Source: Fidelibacterota bacterium (lineage in GTDB: Bacteria; Fidelibacterota; UBA2242). From it: 33,444 nt of DNA. The stretch lies in NCBI GenBank assembly GCA_018002295.1, contig JAGNGI010000018.1:1-33444 (forward strand). Direction: 5' to 3'. A model generated the notes under the pieces. That model was not told the origin of the DNA. It ran no database searches and worked only from the letters and a program-made list of their open reading frames with translations. Shown here piece by piece: positions 21,859 through 31,496 of the stretch (position 1 is the first letter of the stretch; the number at the start of each line of letters is the position of its first letter). A program made the position numbers and the translations under genes.

Positions 21859-23118
21859 ATGTCCAGATTTATCATTGAAGGTAATCGCAATTTATCCGGT
21901 GAGATCAGGGTAGCCGGGAATAAAAATGCGGCATTGCCGATTATCGCCGCGACCGTTTTGACCGATGAACCCTGTATTCTGGAAAATCTACCCGATATTA
22001 GCGATGTTCGTTCAATGCTAGCAATCCTGAGCGATTTAGGGAAGTCGGTGGAGATGCTATCCGCTCATAAATGTCAAATTACCGGATCGGTCAATAAATC
22101 GCGCCTAAATGATAAATTAGCCAGTACTCTACGCGCTTCCATTCTATATTTAAGCGTTCTACTGGCGCGTACTGGTGAAGTTGAAATGGTACCACCGGGC
22201 GGTTGTGTAATCGGACGACGTAAAGTTGACCAACATTTCGACGCGTTACAGGCGTTGGGAGTAAAAGTCAATATAATTGAACACGGCTATCGGCTAATAT
22301 TAAAGCGCCCTAAACCAAATTATGTTTTTCTGCGTGAGGCTTCAGTGACCGCTACTGAAAATGCAATGATGCTGGCGGCAATGACGGAAGGGAAAACTAC
22401 CCTTGATAATGCGGCTGGAGAACCGCATGTCCAAGACTTAGCTAAAGTTTTAGTGAAAATGGGAGCTAAAATTCAAGGCGCCGGTACCAATCGCTTAACA
22501 ATTACCGGAACTAAAAAACTAAGGGGATTTCGACATCGCATTATGCCTGATCATATTGAAGCTGGAACGTTCGCGATTGCCGCGGCTTGCACCGGCGGTG
22601 AAGTCGTTATTCACGATGCCAATCGTGAAAATCTGACGATCATCAATCTTATCCTTGACCAAATGCGAGTAAAGTTATCGTTCCTTGATGAAAAAACGTT
22701 GGTGATTAAGCCGTCCAAAAATATCAGAGCCATTCCGAAAGTCCAGGTAGGAGTCTGGCCGGGTTTCCCAACTGATCTGATGAGTCCGATGGTCGTATTG
22801 GCAACCCAAGCCAGAGGGACGACTCTCTGCCATGATTGGATGTACGAATCCCGTATGTTTTTCGTTGACAAACTGGTGACGATGGGTGCTCAAATTGTGC
22901 AGTGTGATCCGCACCGTGTGCTTGTTTCAGGTCCGACGCGTCTTAAAGGGCAGGAAATTGTCAGTCCTGATATTCGGGCTGGTATTGCACTTGTAATTGC
23001 CGCCCTAATCGCCCGAGGTAAAAGTAAAATCGAGAAAGCTGAACTGATTGATCGGGGTTATGAAGATATCGTCCCACGCTTTCGGCAACTGGGAGCCGAA
23101 ATTAATCGCGAACAATAG
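21859..23118 (+). CDS. murA: UDP-N-acetylglucosamine 1-carboxyvinyltransferase
   Basis: A 419-residue enzyme of full family length that catalyses the first committed peptidoglycan step, transfer of enolpyruvate from PEP to UDP-GlcNAc. K22-N23 (AGNKNAALP) and the active-site loop VPPGGCVIGRRK with C116 are present. A cysteine there is the form associated with fosfomycin sensitivity. AAAGG lies before the ATG. It directly follows murB. Confidence 0.97.
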   Translation: MSRFIIEGNRNLSGEIRVAGNKNAALPIIAATVLTDEPCILENLPDISDVRSMLAILSDLGKSVEMLSAHKCQITGSVNKSRLNDKLASTLRASILYLSVLLARTGEVEMVPPGGCVIGRRKVDQHFDALQALGVKVNIIEHGYRLILKRPKPNYVFLREASVTATENAMMLAAMTEGKTTLDNAAGEPHVQDLAKVLVKMGAKIQGAGTNRLTITGTKKLRGFRHRIMPDHIEAGTFAIAAACTGGEVVIHDANRENLTIINLILDQMRVKLSFLDEKTLVIKPSKNIRAIPKVQVGVWPGFPTDLMSPMVVLATQARGTTLCHDWMYESRMFFVDKLVTMGAQIVQCDPHRVLVSGPTRLKGQEIVSPDIRAGIALVIAALIARGKSKIEKAELIDRGYEDIVPRFRQLGAEINREQ

Positions 23119-23223
23119 TGGTTTTTCTATCGAATTTTATTACTTTGTGGTTGTTTTCATTATTTTGTAGGAAAGAAGACAATTGATTAATTTAGGCACT
23201 GATTTTTAAAGCTGAGGAAATTA

Positions 23224-25785
23224 ATGAAGCCTATTCAATCCTTTACTGTCAAACCAATTCTGCCTAAGAAATTGGAAGAATTGCGTGAGCTGGCTTATAA
23301 TTTGTGGTGGACCTGGAATGCCGATGCTCGCGATCTCTTTCGGCGGCTGGATATGGATTTGTGGGAAGAGACGCGCCATAATCCAGTGGCTCTATTGAAT
23401 AGAGTAGAGCAAGATGTACTGGAAACGCGTGCCCAAGATGATAGCTATTTGTACCAACTGCGTCGGGTTTATGACAAATTCAAACAGTCCTTAAACTCCC
23501 AAACCTGGTTCGAAAAGAGCGGCAAATACAATTCCCACCTCAATATTGCCTATTTTTCGATGGAATATGGCATTACCGAATGTCTGGCGGACTACTCAGG
23601 AGGACTGGGTGTATTAGCCGGCGACCACCTTAAATCAGCTTCGGAACTTGGTATTCCACTCCAGGCCGTTGGACTTTCATATCAGTACGGCTATTTTCAG
23701 CAAGTCTTAAATGTTGATGATTATCAAGAAGAAGAATACCCTGTCAATGACTTTTATAATTCACCGCTGACTCTGGTAAAAGGTTCTGATGGTAAACAAT
23801 TACTGATTAAAGTGCCTTTTCCCGGTCGTTTGGTTTATGCTCGGATTTGGAAAGCCCAGGTTGGTCGCGTTCCGCTATATTTACTTGATACCAATATTGC
23901 CGAAAATTCAGAAGCAGATAAAAAGATTACAGCTGAATTGTACGGTGGCAATACCGAAACCCGAATTCAGCAGGAAATTATTTTAGGAATGGGTGGTTTT
24001 CAGGCTCTTCAAATACTCGATGCCACGCCATTTATTTGCCATATGAATGAAGGGCACTCGGCTTTTTCGGGATTAGAGCGGATTCGGAATGTTGTAAAAA
24101 ACAACGGTCTGACATTTTACGAAGCGCTTGAAATTATTAAAGCGGCTTCAGTTTTTACCACCCATACTCCTGTTCAAGCCGGAATTGACCTTTTTCACCC
24201 TGATCTGATAAAACGCTATTTTGATGAGTATTGCCGGGAAGTAGGAATAGAAATTAATGAACTTTTAGCGTTGGGTCGTAACGATCCGGACGATAATTCC
24301 GAACATTTTTCGATGGCAATTCTAGCCATAAATTTGAGTAGTAAGATCAATGCTGTCAGTAAATTACATCAACAGGTTGCCCAGGAAATGTGGGAATCTC
24401 TCTGGCCGGATATTCTCACTACAGAAATTCCCATTGACTATGTTACTAACGGAATCCACCAAGCCTCCTGGATTTCACAAGAAATGTCTGATTTATTTGA
24501 CCGTTATCTCGGACCGGATTGGCGACGTGAACCGGCGAGTAAGACTATCTGGAATAAAGTAGATAAAATTCCGGACGGCGAACTCTGGCGCACTCATGAA
24601 CGTCGCCGGGAACGTTTAGTAGCTTATGCCCGCAGTGAATTATATCGGCAATATGTTACTCTCGGTAAACCTCAAAATATAATCGCGCGAGTAAAAAGTA
24701 TTTTAAGCACGGACGCTTTGACAATTGGTTTTGCACGGCGTTTTGCCGCATATAAAAGAGCCTATCTGCTCTTCACTGATCCCGAAAGATTAGCTAAGAT
24801 ATTGACGAATAAAAATTTTCCAGTTCAGATTATTATTGCTGGTAAAGCTCATCCCCAAGATGAAGAAGGTAAACAGGTTATTCGGCGTATTTTGAAACTA
24901 TCCCAGGAAGAACCATTTTATCAGTGCGTAGTTTTTCTGGAAAATTATGATATGAATATGGCTCGTTATTTGGTACAGGGCTGTGACCTGTGGTTGAATA
25001 CTCCGCGTCGTGGTTTGGAGGCCTGCGGTACCAGTGGAATGAAAGCCGTCGCTAACGGCGGTTTACATTTCAGTACAATTGACGGCTGGTGGGATGAAGT
25101 CTATACTCCGGGAATCGGCTGGGCGATCGGAACTCGTGACATTTATGAGGATATTGACTATTGGGATCGTCAAGAAGCTAATATTCTTTACAATGTTCTG
25201 GAAAACGAGATTATTCCGAGCTTTTTCGAACGCGATAATGATGACTTGCCCCGTGATTGGATTGCTATGATCAAAGCATCAATGAAAGCCATCTGTCCTC
25301 AATATAACTCCAATCGTATGGTTTGTGAATACCTTGATCAGATTTACTATCCAGCCGCCGTGAGAGCCAATGAGTTGTCTAAGGATAACTATACCGTTGC
25401 CAAAGAATTGGCGCACTGGAAAGAGAAAATGCGTGAAAATTGGGACTTGGTTCGCTTCCTAAAAGTTACCTCCGGGTCAATCGAAGAATTATCGGTAAAT
25501 AGCCAGCTGGAGATTCGAGCGGAAATATATTTGGACGGTTTGCAGGTGGATGATGTGGATGTTCAAATTTATTATGGTCGCGTTGATCCTAACGGCGACA
25601 TCATTGACGGGAAATTCAGTTCAATGAAATTTGAAACAAAAGTTGACTCCAAAAAATACGTGTACGTTGATAAAATCAATAATTGGGAAAGCGGTTTGAA
25701 CGGCTACACTATCCGGATTATTCCCAAACATCCGGCTTTAGCCTATCCTTTCGAAGATGGATTAATTCATTGGTTTGATGAATAA
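23224..25785 (+). CDS. glgP: Alpha-glucan (glycogen) phosphorylase, GT35
   Basis: An 853-residue PLP enzyme that releases glucose-1-phosphate from glycogen or maltodextrin. The N-terminal part (LAYNLWWTWNADARDLFRRL) marks the DUF3417-bearing bacterial/archaeal subtype rather than the mammalian type. Substrate and phosphate loops are visible (YSGGLGVLAGDHLKSASELG, NEGHSAFSGLERI, GFARRFAAYKRAYL). The cofactor lysine is K607 in GTSGMKAVANGG. GAGGAAATTA precedes the ATG. It supplies glucose-1-P and hence hexose phosphates, which could feed the wall-precursor enzymes around it. Confidence 0.96.
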   Translation: MKPIQSFTVKPILPKKLEELRELAYNLWWTWNADARDLFRRLDMDLWEETRHNPVALLNRVEQDVLETRAQDDSYLYQLRRVYDKFKQSLNSQTWFEKSGKYNSHLNIAYFSMEYGITECLADYSGGLGVLAGDHLKSASELGIPLQAVGLSYQYGYFQQVLNVDDYQEEEYPVNDFYNSPLTLVKGSDGKQLLIKVPFPGRLVYARIWKAQVGRVPLYLLDTNIAENSEADKKITAELYGGNTETRIQQEIILGMGGFQALQILDATPFICHMNEGHSAFSGLERIRNVVKNNGLTFYEALEIIKAASVFTTHTPVQAGIDLFHPDLIKRYFDEYCREVGIEINELLALGRNDPDDNSEHFSMAILAINLSSKINAVSKLHQQVAQEMWESLWPDILTTEIPIDYVTNGIHQASWISQEMSDLFDRYLGPDWRREPASKTIWNKVDKIPDGELWRTHERRRERLVAYARSELYRQYVTLGKPQNIIARVKSILSTDALTIGFARRFAAYKRAYLLFTDPERLAKILTNKNFPVQIIIAGKAHPQDEEGKQVIRRILKLSQEEPFYQCVVFLENYDMNMARYLVQGCDLWLNTPRRGLEACGTSGMKAVANGGLHFSTIDGWWDEVYTPGIGWAIGTRDIYEDIDYWDRQEANILYNVLENEIIPSFFERDNDDLPRDWIAMIKASMKAICPQYNSNRMVCEYLDQIYYPAAVRANELSKDNYTVAKELAHWKEKMRENWDLVRFLKVTSGSIEELSVNSQLEIRAEIYLDGLQVDDVDVQIYYGRVDPNGDIIDGKFSSMKFETKVDSKKYVYVDKINNWESGLNGYTIRIIPKHPALAYPFEDGLIHWFDE

Positions 25786-25843
25786 TTGAATCTAAATTCT
25801 AAGTGAATGGTTGTAATTTTAAAGTAAATATAGATGGTTGTTG

Positions 25844-26611
25844 ATGAATTTAATTACCAATGAAGTTGCTCGAAAACGGATCAGTCAAGGCGGGCAAGTT
25901 GTGGTTTTAACTGGTGCTGGCATATCGGCACCCAGCGGCATCCCAACTTTTCGTGGGGAAAACGGTCTATGGACTAAACTATCTCCTCAGGAATTAGCCA
26001 GTTTTGAATCGTTTTATTTAAATACGGCTATGGTCAGTGAGTGGTATAAACATCGGCGTGAAATTATCGAAGGTTGTCAACCTAACGCCGGACATTATGC
26101 TCTTGTTGAATTGGCGAAAATGGTGTCAAAATTTACTTTAGTTACCCAAAATATAGACGGTTTGCACCAGCGAGCGGGTAGCCGCGATGTATTAGAACTT
26201 CACGGAACGATTATGGAAAATTACTGCATCCGATGCGGTCAGCAATATAGCGCCACCGAATTTGATGAAATTTATAATAGTTCATTTGACCATATTCCAC
26301 GCTGTTATTGTGGCGGTCTTATTCGCCCGAACGTAGTCTGGTTTGGTGAATCTTTACCGAAACAAGCTTACGAAGAGGCATATCGTGCTTCTCAACAAGC
26401 TGACCTGTTTCTCTCAGTAGGGACATCTGCTCAGGTACGACCTGCGGCTGATCTGCCATTAATTGCTAAAGAAAATGGTGCCTTTTTAGTAGAAATTAAT
26501 ATTGTTGAGACGGTATTGACTCCTTTTACCGATTTATTCCTAAAAGGAGCCGCTGATGAAATTTTGCCCCAATTTAATCGGGAGTACCAATATCTGCTGA
26601 TGCAGGTTTGA
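25844..26611 (+). CDS. cobB: Sir2-family NAD-dependent protein deacylase
   Basis: A sirtuin of 255 residues from the ATG at 25844. The open frame extends two TTG codons further up, but ATG is the likelier start. NAD-binding GAGISAPSGIPTFRG is at 24-38, TQNIDG at 101-106, and the catalytic H120 is in LELHGT. The Zn site is C128, C131, C154 and C156. Y68 and R71 (WYKHRRE) form the Y-x-x-R signature of class III sirtuins, which remove succinyl and malonyl as well as acetyl groups from lysine. GIPTFRG replaces the usual GIPDFRG. It sits between glgP and a TPR lipoprotein. Confidence 0.95.
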   Translation: MNLITNEVARKRISQGGQVVVLTGAGISAPSGIPTFRGENGLWTKLSPQELASFESFYLNTAMVSEWYKHRREIIEGCQPNAGHYALVELAKMVSKFTLVTQNIDGLHQRAGSRDVLELHGTIMENYCIRCGQQYSATEFDEIYNSSFDHIPRCYCGGLIRPNVVWFGESLPKQAYEEAYRASQQADLFLSVGTSAQVRPAADLPLIAKENGAFLVEINIVETVLTPFTDLFLKGAADEILPQFNREYQYLLMQV

Positions 26612-26637
26612 TATTAATCTGAGTTTGCCAAAAAAAT

Positions 26638-28497
26638 ATGAAAAATAATATCACGGTAAAATCTATCGAAACCCTGTTTTTAATAGGGCTGATATTGGTC
26701 TTGTCGAATTGTGCCTATTACAATACCTATTACAATGCCGAAAAATATTTTCGTGAAGCGGAAAAAGAATTTAAAACCCTTCCTGATGAAAAAATCAGCC
26801 CGGCATTGAAGAAAAAATTTGATACCGCGATAGAAAAGGCTAATAAGGTAATCACTCAATATCCGGAGAGTCGCTGGGTTGATGATTCATACTATATAAT
26901 CGCAATGTCGCATTATTATAAAGGCGATTACCGAATTGCCCGTCAGAAGTTCGAGGATTTTGCTGTCAAATTTCCTCAGAGCAAATTATATCCTGAGGCA
27001 ATGGTCTGGTATGGACGTAATTTGTGGAAGCTGGACGAACGCGAGTTAGCTTTTTTCCAGTGGAAAAAAATCATGAACCTTACGGATGATTATTATCTTC
27101 TAGCGGAGCTCTATTTATCAATCGGTGAATTGTATTTTAAAGACAGTGCCTATGACTCGGCTTTATTTTATTATCAAAAAGCGACTGAAGTTGGGGGAAG
27201 CTTCGATATTGCCGCCGAAGCTCAGTTCCGTATTGCCGAGATTGACCTGGCTTTAAACAGACCACAAGAAGCCATTAAAAATCTTAAAAAAATTGACCAG
27301 TTTTCGCCTTCTTTAATCTTACGCGATAAGATGCAGGTTCTCCTGGTGCGAATTTATCGAGAGTCCGGTCAATATGATAAAGCCATTGATTTAATTAATG
27401 AAAAATTAAATGATCAGGCTAATGAGAAAATCTGGGGTGATCTGGAACTGCAATTGGGATTGATTTATCTCGCTCAACAAGATTACGATGCCGCAATCTC
27501 TCGATTGACCAAGGTAATTGAGGATTATAAAGGTAAACCGGTTGCGGCGGAAGCCAGCTATCACTTAGCCGAGTTGTATATGACTCAAATTCATGATTAT
27601 ACCAAAGCCGCTGTTCAATATGATAATGTTGTCAAAATCGAGGTTAATACCCTGCGGGCTTTTGAATGTCGCAATAAATCTTCTGAAATCAAACGATTTA
27701 ATACTATTTATAATCGTCTTGCCGCTCTAAGTGAACAGGTTGCCGCGATTGACCTGAATCCGCCGACTGAAAACGATACCATCGGCGAGTCGCTCCCAGT
27801 TGACCAGGAGCAATCGGAGTTGAAGAAGGCGCTTGAAAAGAAAAACACAACCCAGAAGAAAACAATTGACACGCTAGCAGTTTTCAAAGAATATTACACT
27901 ACCCTTTATGAAATCGCTGAAATATTTTATTTTAGTTTTAATCAACCCGATAGCGCGATTTACTATTTTGAAAAAGTTGCCTACGAAATCCCTTATAATT
28001 CTTTACGAGATAAAGCACTCTACAGTCTTTACCGAATTGCCAGCGACCGGCAAAATATCGAAAAGGCTAACGAATATGCTAACCAGATTAAGCAGTGGTT
28101 TCCGGAGTCGATCTATTTAGCCGAAATTGAGAAACGGCCGCTTAATACTTCCGCCCGCGAAGTCGAAGCCGATTCATTATTGGTAAAAGCCGAAAATTTA
28201 GACCAGACTGATCTGCATTCTGCGATAACAATATACGAAAAGCTTGCCAAGGAATATACCGATTGCCAAGCCGCGGAGAAAGCGGTTATGTATTTAGCCT
28301 ATTTCTATCATCACCGATTATGTGACTTGAATAATGCTTTAACCTGGTACAAATATTACCTTGACACTTATCCCAATGGGCAATATTACCAAATAATGGC
28401 AAATGCTTATGATCAACTCAAGGAAATAGAAGATGCCTTAGCTCAGGGGAGTGAATCCGAGGAAAATGAGACCCAAAAGCCGGAAAAGGTTGAATGA
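26638..28497 (+). CDS. TPR-rich lipoprotein
   Basis: A 619-residue protein with a signal segment and lipobox-like LSNC at C25, then CAYYNTYYNAEKYFREAEKE, a start I associate with FCB-group TPR lipoproteins. Many tetratricopeptide repeats follow (for example WVDDSYYIIAMSHYYKGDYR, AAEAQFRIAEIDLALNRPQE, ALYSLYRIASDRQNIEKANE). A charged linker falls around 385-420 and the C-terminus is acidic. It is probably an outer-membrane or periplasmic scaffold. Its stop overlaps the pyrK start by 4 bp (ATGA). Confidence 0.85.
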   Translation: MKNNITVKSIETLFLIGLILVLSNCAYYNTYYNAEKYFREAEKEFKTLPDEKISPALKKKFDTAIEKANKVITQYPESRWVDDSYYIIAMSHYYKGDYRIARQKFEDFAVKFPQSKLYPEAMVWYGRNLWKLDERELAFFQWKKIMNLTDDYYLLAELYLSIGELYFKDSAYDSALFYYQKATEVGGSFDIAAEAQFRIAEIDLALNRPQEAIKNLKKIDQFSPSLILRDKMQVLLVRIYRESGQYDKAIDLINEKLNDQANEKIWGDLELQLGLIYLAQQDYDAAISRLTKVIEDYKGKPVAAEASYHLAELYMTQIHDYTKAAVQYDNVVKIEVNTLRAFECRNKSSEIKRFNTIYNRLAALSEQVAAIDLNPPTENDTIGESLPVDQEQSELKKALEKKNTTQKKTIDTLAVFKEYYTTLYEIAEIFYFSFNQPDSAIYYFEKVAYEIPYNSLRDKALYSLYRIASDRQNIEKANEYANQIKQWFPESIYLAEIEKRPLNTSAREVEADSLLVKAENLDQTDLHSAITIYEKLAKEYTDCQAAEKAVMYLAYFYHHRLCDLNNALTWYKYYLDTYPNGQYYQIMANAYDQLKEIEDALAQGSESEENETQKPEKVE

Positions 28498-29261
28498 GAG
28501 TATTAAAAGATACCACGGTTTTATCTAACCGGATGGTCGCTACCGATACCTATTTAATGGAATTTGCGTTTCCCGAAATCAGTCAGTCGGTGCAACCCGG
28601 CCAGTTTGTGAACTTTTATTTTCCTGAACGCCCACAATTGTTTCCCCGTCCTTTTAGCATTGCGGGAGTGGATCGAGAAAATCTAACCATTCTATATAAA
28701 AAAGTCGGGTGTCTGACCTCTATTATGAGTCAATGGCAACCCAGCCAGAAAATTCGAGTTCTAGGTCCTTTAGGAAATACTTTCAATATCAAATATAACA
28801 ATCATGTATTGATAGCCGGTGGAGTCGGTTTGGCACCGCTACTTTTCCTGAATCAGAAATTAGATAAGTCAAATAATACCATCTGGAATTTTGTAGGGGT
28901 GCGTTCTAAAGATGAATTACCACCATTATCATTATTATCGGGGGAAAAATATATAGCGACCGAAGACGGATCAGTCGAGTATTGCGGCACAATAGTAGAT
29001 TGTCTCCGGAATAATCTGGGAGCGATTCCGCATCCATTCAGCGTCTATGCCTGCGGTCCGGAAGCGATGCTGAGTGCTTTATGGCATTTGTCTCGCGAAA
29101 ACCACTTTGATTTACAATTGTCATTAGAAAAAGTAATGGCTTGCGGACTCGGAATCTGCCAGGGATGTGCAATTCCCCATTTTCATCCGTCGGAACAACC
29201 TCTGCGTTTGGTTTGTCAGGATGGTCCGGTATTTAACGCCAATGAGTTGGACTGGAAATGA
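28494..29261 (+). CDS. pyrK: Dihydroorotate dehydrogenase B, electron-transfer subunit
   Basis: A 255-residue ferredoxin-reductase-like protein that passes electrons from dihydroorotate to NAD+. The FAD motif RPFS is at 52-55, the NAD-binding AGGVGLAPLLFL near 108-119, and the [2Fe-2S] ligands are C217, C222, C225 and C241 (MACGLGICQGC ... LVCQDGPVF). It overlaps the TPR gene and pyrD by 4 bp on each side, so translation is coupled with its partner PyrD. Confidence 0.96.
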   Translation: MRVLKDTTVLSNRMVATDTYLMEFAFPEISQSVQPGQFVNFYFPERPQLFPRPFSIAGVDRENLTILYKKVGCLTSIMSQWQPSQKIRVLGPLGNTFNIKYNNHVLIAGGVGLAPLLFLNQKLDKSNNTIWNFVGVRSKDELPPLSLLSGEKYIATEDGSVEYCGTIVDCLRNNLGAIPHPFSVYACGPEAMLSALWHLSRENHFDLQLSLEKVMACGLGICQGCAIPHFHPSEQPLRLVCQDGPVFNANELDWK

Positions 29262-30172
29262 CTGATTTTCGTATAATGTTACGAGAAGATTTTATTCTTA
29301 GGAATCCACTTTTAACGGCTTCCGGTACTTATGGTTACGGCGATGAAATAGCCGATTTGATTGATCCGGAGCTTTATGGCGGAATTGTGACCAAATCAAT
29401 CTCGCTCGAGCCTCGCGTTGGTAATCCGCCGCCGCGTATTGCCGAAGTGACCTCCGGAATGCTTAATTCAATCGGCTTGGCAAATATCGGAGTTGATAAA
29501 TTTCTGGAAGAGAAGGGAGAATTTCTGGCGGCTTATGGTGGCAAAGTAATTGTCAATATAGCCGGTCGCAAAGATGAAGAATATGTTCAGGTGGTTAAAA
29601 AATTGTCCGATCGCCAATGGATAGCGGCTTTTGAAATCAACGTTTCCTGTCCGAATGTTAGCGAGGGTGGCATTGAATTCGGGAGAGACCCGTTAATTCT
29701 GGGACAATTGGTCAAGAAACTGCGTCATGCTACCGATAAATTTCTAATAATTAAACTCTCGCCGAATGTCACTGACATCCGGGTTCTGGCTTTAGCCGCT
29801 CAGGAAAACGGAGCTGATGCAATTTCGATGATTAACACGGTTTACGGGGCGGCGATTGATATTCATACACGTCGTCCGAAGCTTAATACTGTAGTCGGGG
29901 GGCTTTCCGGACCGGCGGTCAAGCCGATCGCCCTTGCCCATATTATTAAAACTTACAAAGAAGTTGATATTCCAATTATCGGAATTGGAGGAATCAGTTG
30001 CGGGGCGGATGTGATTGAATTTTTATTGGCGGGAGCGCATGCGGTTCAGATTGGGACAGCCAATTTTTTTAATCCTAAAGTCTGTGGCGAAATGCTTGAT
30101 TTCATTGAACAATATTGTACGGAGAATAAAATAAGTTGTCTGCGAGATATAATCGGACGAGTCGAAGTCTAA
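29258..30172 (+). CDS. pyrD: Dihydroorotate dehydrogenase B, catalytic subunit
   Basis: A 304-residue FMN enzyme of pyrimidine synthesis. Class 1B is shown by the active-site cysteine C131 in EINVSCPNV and by the adjacent pyrK. FMN and substrate motifs NPLLTASGTYGYG, GIVTKSIS, NSIGLAN and IIGIGGISCGADVIEFLLAG are present. ATGA overlap with pyrK. The 3' end overlaps the rlpA-like start by 37 bp. Confidence 0.97.
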   Translation: MTDFRIMLREDFILRNPLLTASGTYGYGDEIADLIDPELYGGIVTKSISLEPRVGNPPPRIAEVTSGMLNSIGLANIGVDKFLEEKGEFLAAYGGKVIVNIAGRKDEEYVQVVKKLSDRQWIAAFEINVSCPNVSEGGIEFGRDPLILGQLVKKLRHATDKFLIIKLSPNVTDIRVLALAAQENGADAISMINTVYGAAIDIHTRRPKLNTVVGGLSGPAVKPIALAHIIKTYKEVDIPIIGIGGISCGADVIEFLLAGAHAVQIGTANFFNPKVCGEMLDFIEQYCTENKISCLRDIIGRVEV

Positions 30173-30630
30173 GCCTAATCGTCATTTTATTACTGTTTAT
30201 GATGTTGGGCTTTATGGGTTGTGCTTCCGCGCCGCGTTACCTCTATACTTCACCTAAAACTGGTGCGACAAATGACGATAAGAATACGTTGCTCTTGCTC
30301 AAGAATTCTAACAGGACCGCCGTTTTGACTGCCTCATATTACGGAGCGGATTTCCATGGTAAATTAACTTCCAGTGGGGAAGTTTTCGATATGAACGGAA
30401 TGACAGCCGCTCATAAATCTTTGCCGTTTGGGACGGTTCTGCAAGTGACTTATCCACCAACTGGTCAATCGGTTACTGTGGTTGTTAATGATCGCGGACC
30501 ATTTGTGCCCGGTCGCGATTTAGATTTATCGTACGCCGCCGCCCGAAAAATTGGGTTGGTCAATGACGGTACCGGCAAGGTGAAAGTTAAAGTTCTTAAA
30601 TGGGGAAATAATGATTCCCCGAAACAATGA
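30136..30630 (+). CDS. rlpA: RlpA-like double-psi beta-barrel lipoprotein
   Basis: A 164-residue lipoprotein: a basic n-region, a hydrophobic stretch, then FMGCASA with the probable lipidated Cys at about residue 29. The rest is the RlpA core, ASYYGADFHGKLTSSGEVFD ... MTAAHKSLPFGTVLQV ... NDRGPFVPGRDLDLSYAAA. It lacks a C-terminal SPOR domain. RlpA proteins bind or cleave denuded peptidoglycan at division sites. The start must be TTG at 30136, since an in-frame TAA lies 9 bp upstream and the next ATG would cut the signal peptide. The start therefore lies within pyrD. Confidence 0.88.
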   Translation: MSARYNRTSRSLSLIVILLLFMMLGFMGCASAPRYLYTSPKTGATNDDKNTLLLLKNSNRTAVLTASYYGADFHGKLTSSGEVFDMNGMTAAHKSLPFGTVLQVTYPPTGQSVTVVVNDRGPFVPGRDLDLSYAAARKIGLVNDGTGKVKVKVLKWGNNDSPKQ

Positions 30631-30645
30631 AATCAGGTTTTTTTA

Positions 30646-31449
30646 ATGAATAACTTCGCTTCTCGTATGCTAATCAATATAATTGGAATTCCAGCCATTT
30701 TGCTTTTGATTCATTTAGGTGGAATTCCTTTCGTTCTTTTTATAACGGTAATGGTTTTCATCGCGCAGGTTGAACTTTATCTTTTGATGCGAAAAAAAGG
30801 AATTGCGCCGCTACTTTTGCCTGGTGTTTTAGCCGGAGTAATTTGGCAACTTGCCAGTTTTTATCTTCCGGGTGCACTGCTACTTTATTTACTGATAGGA
30901 TTGGTAGTTTTGCTCTTACTAGCTGGTTTGGTGCACCAGATCAAAAACGTAACGGTTGATCTTGCCAGTACCTTGTTCGGTTTTGTTTATTTACCGGTGT
31001 TAACTTCGACTATAATTTTAATGCGCAATATTCCTGGTAGGGGGCGTTCGATTGTATTTCTTTTGTTTGTTACGATCTGGGTTTGTGATTCACTGGCTTT
31101 TATAATCGGAAAGTGGCTGGGACGTCGCAAGATCGCACCTAAAATTAGTCCTAATAAAACCTATGCCGGTTGCATTGGCGGACTATTTGGTGCTGTGCTG
31201 ACCGTACTCATTTTTTATTTTTTAGGTTGGGCGCCGGATTTTATGAGCATAATGCAATTAATTATTTTTGGTATACTGGCGGGAGTATTCGGACAGGCTG
31301 GTGATTTTGTCGAATCGGCTTTTAAGCGGGACGCCGAAGTCAAGGATTCATCCAATTTATTGCTCGGCCACGGTGGGGTGCTGGATCGCTTTGACTCATT
31401 TTTTATCGCCGCGCCGGTTATTTTTCTTTATATTATTACAATATTGTAG
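30646..31449 (+). CDS. cdsA: Phosphatidate cytidylyltransferase (CDP-diglyceride synthase)
   Basis: A 267-residue integral membrane enzyme with seven or eight hydrophobic segments. It makes CDP-diacylglycerol, the precursor of phospholipids. The family signature near the C-terminus is complete: GDFVESAFKRDAEVKDSSNL then GHGGVLDRFDSFF. It lies 15 bp after rlpA and looks co-transcribed. Confidence 0.95.
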   Translation: MNNFASRMLINIIGIPAILLLIHLGGIPFVLFITVMVFIAQVELYLLMRKKGIAPLLLPGVLAGVIWQLASFYLPGALLLYLLIGLVVLLLLAGLVHQIKNVTVDLASTLFGFVYLPVLTSTIILMRNIPGRGRSIVFLLFVTIWVCDSLAFIIGKWLGRRKIAPKISPNKTYAGCIGGLFGAVLTVLIFYFLGWAPDFMSIMQLIIFGILAGVFGQAGDFVESAFKRDAEVKDSSNLLLGHGGVLDRFDSFFIAAPVIFLYIITIL

Positions 31450-31496
31450 GAAATCTAATTGTTCTCACACATGGAGATAAATTGACGGAGACGAAA

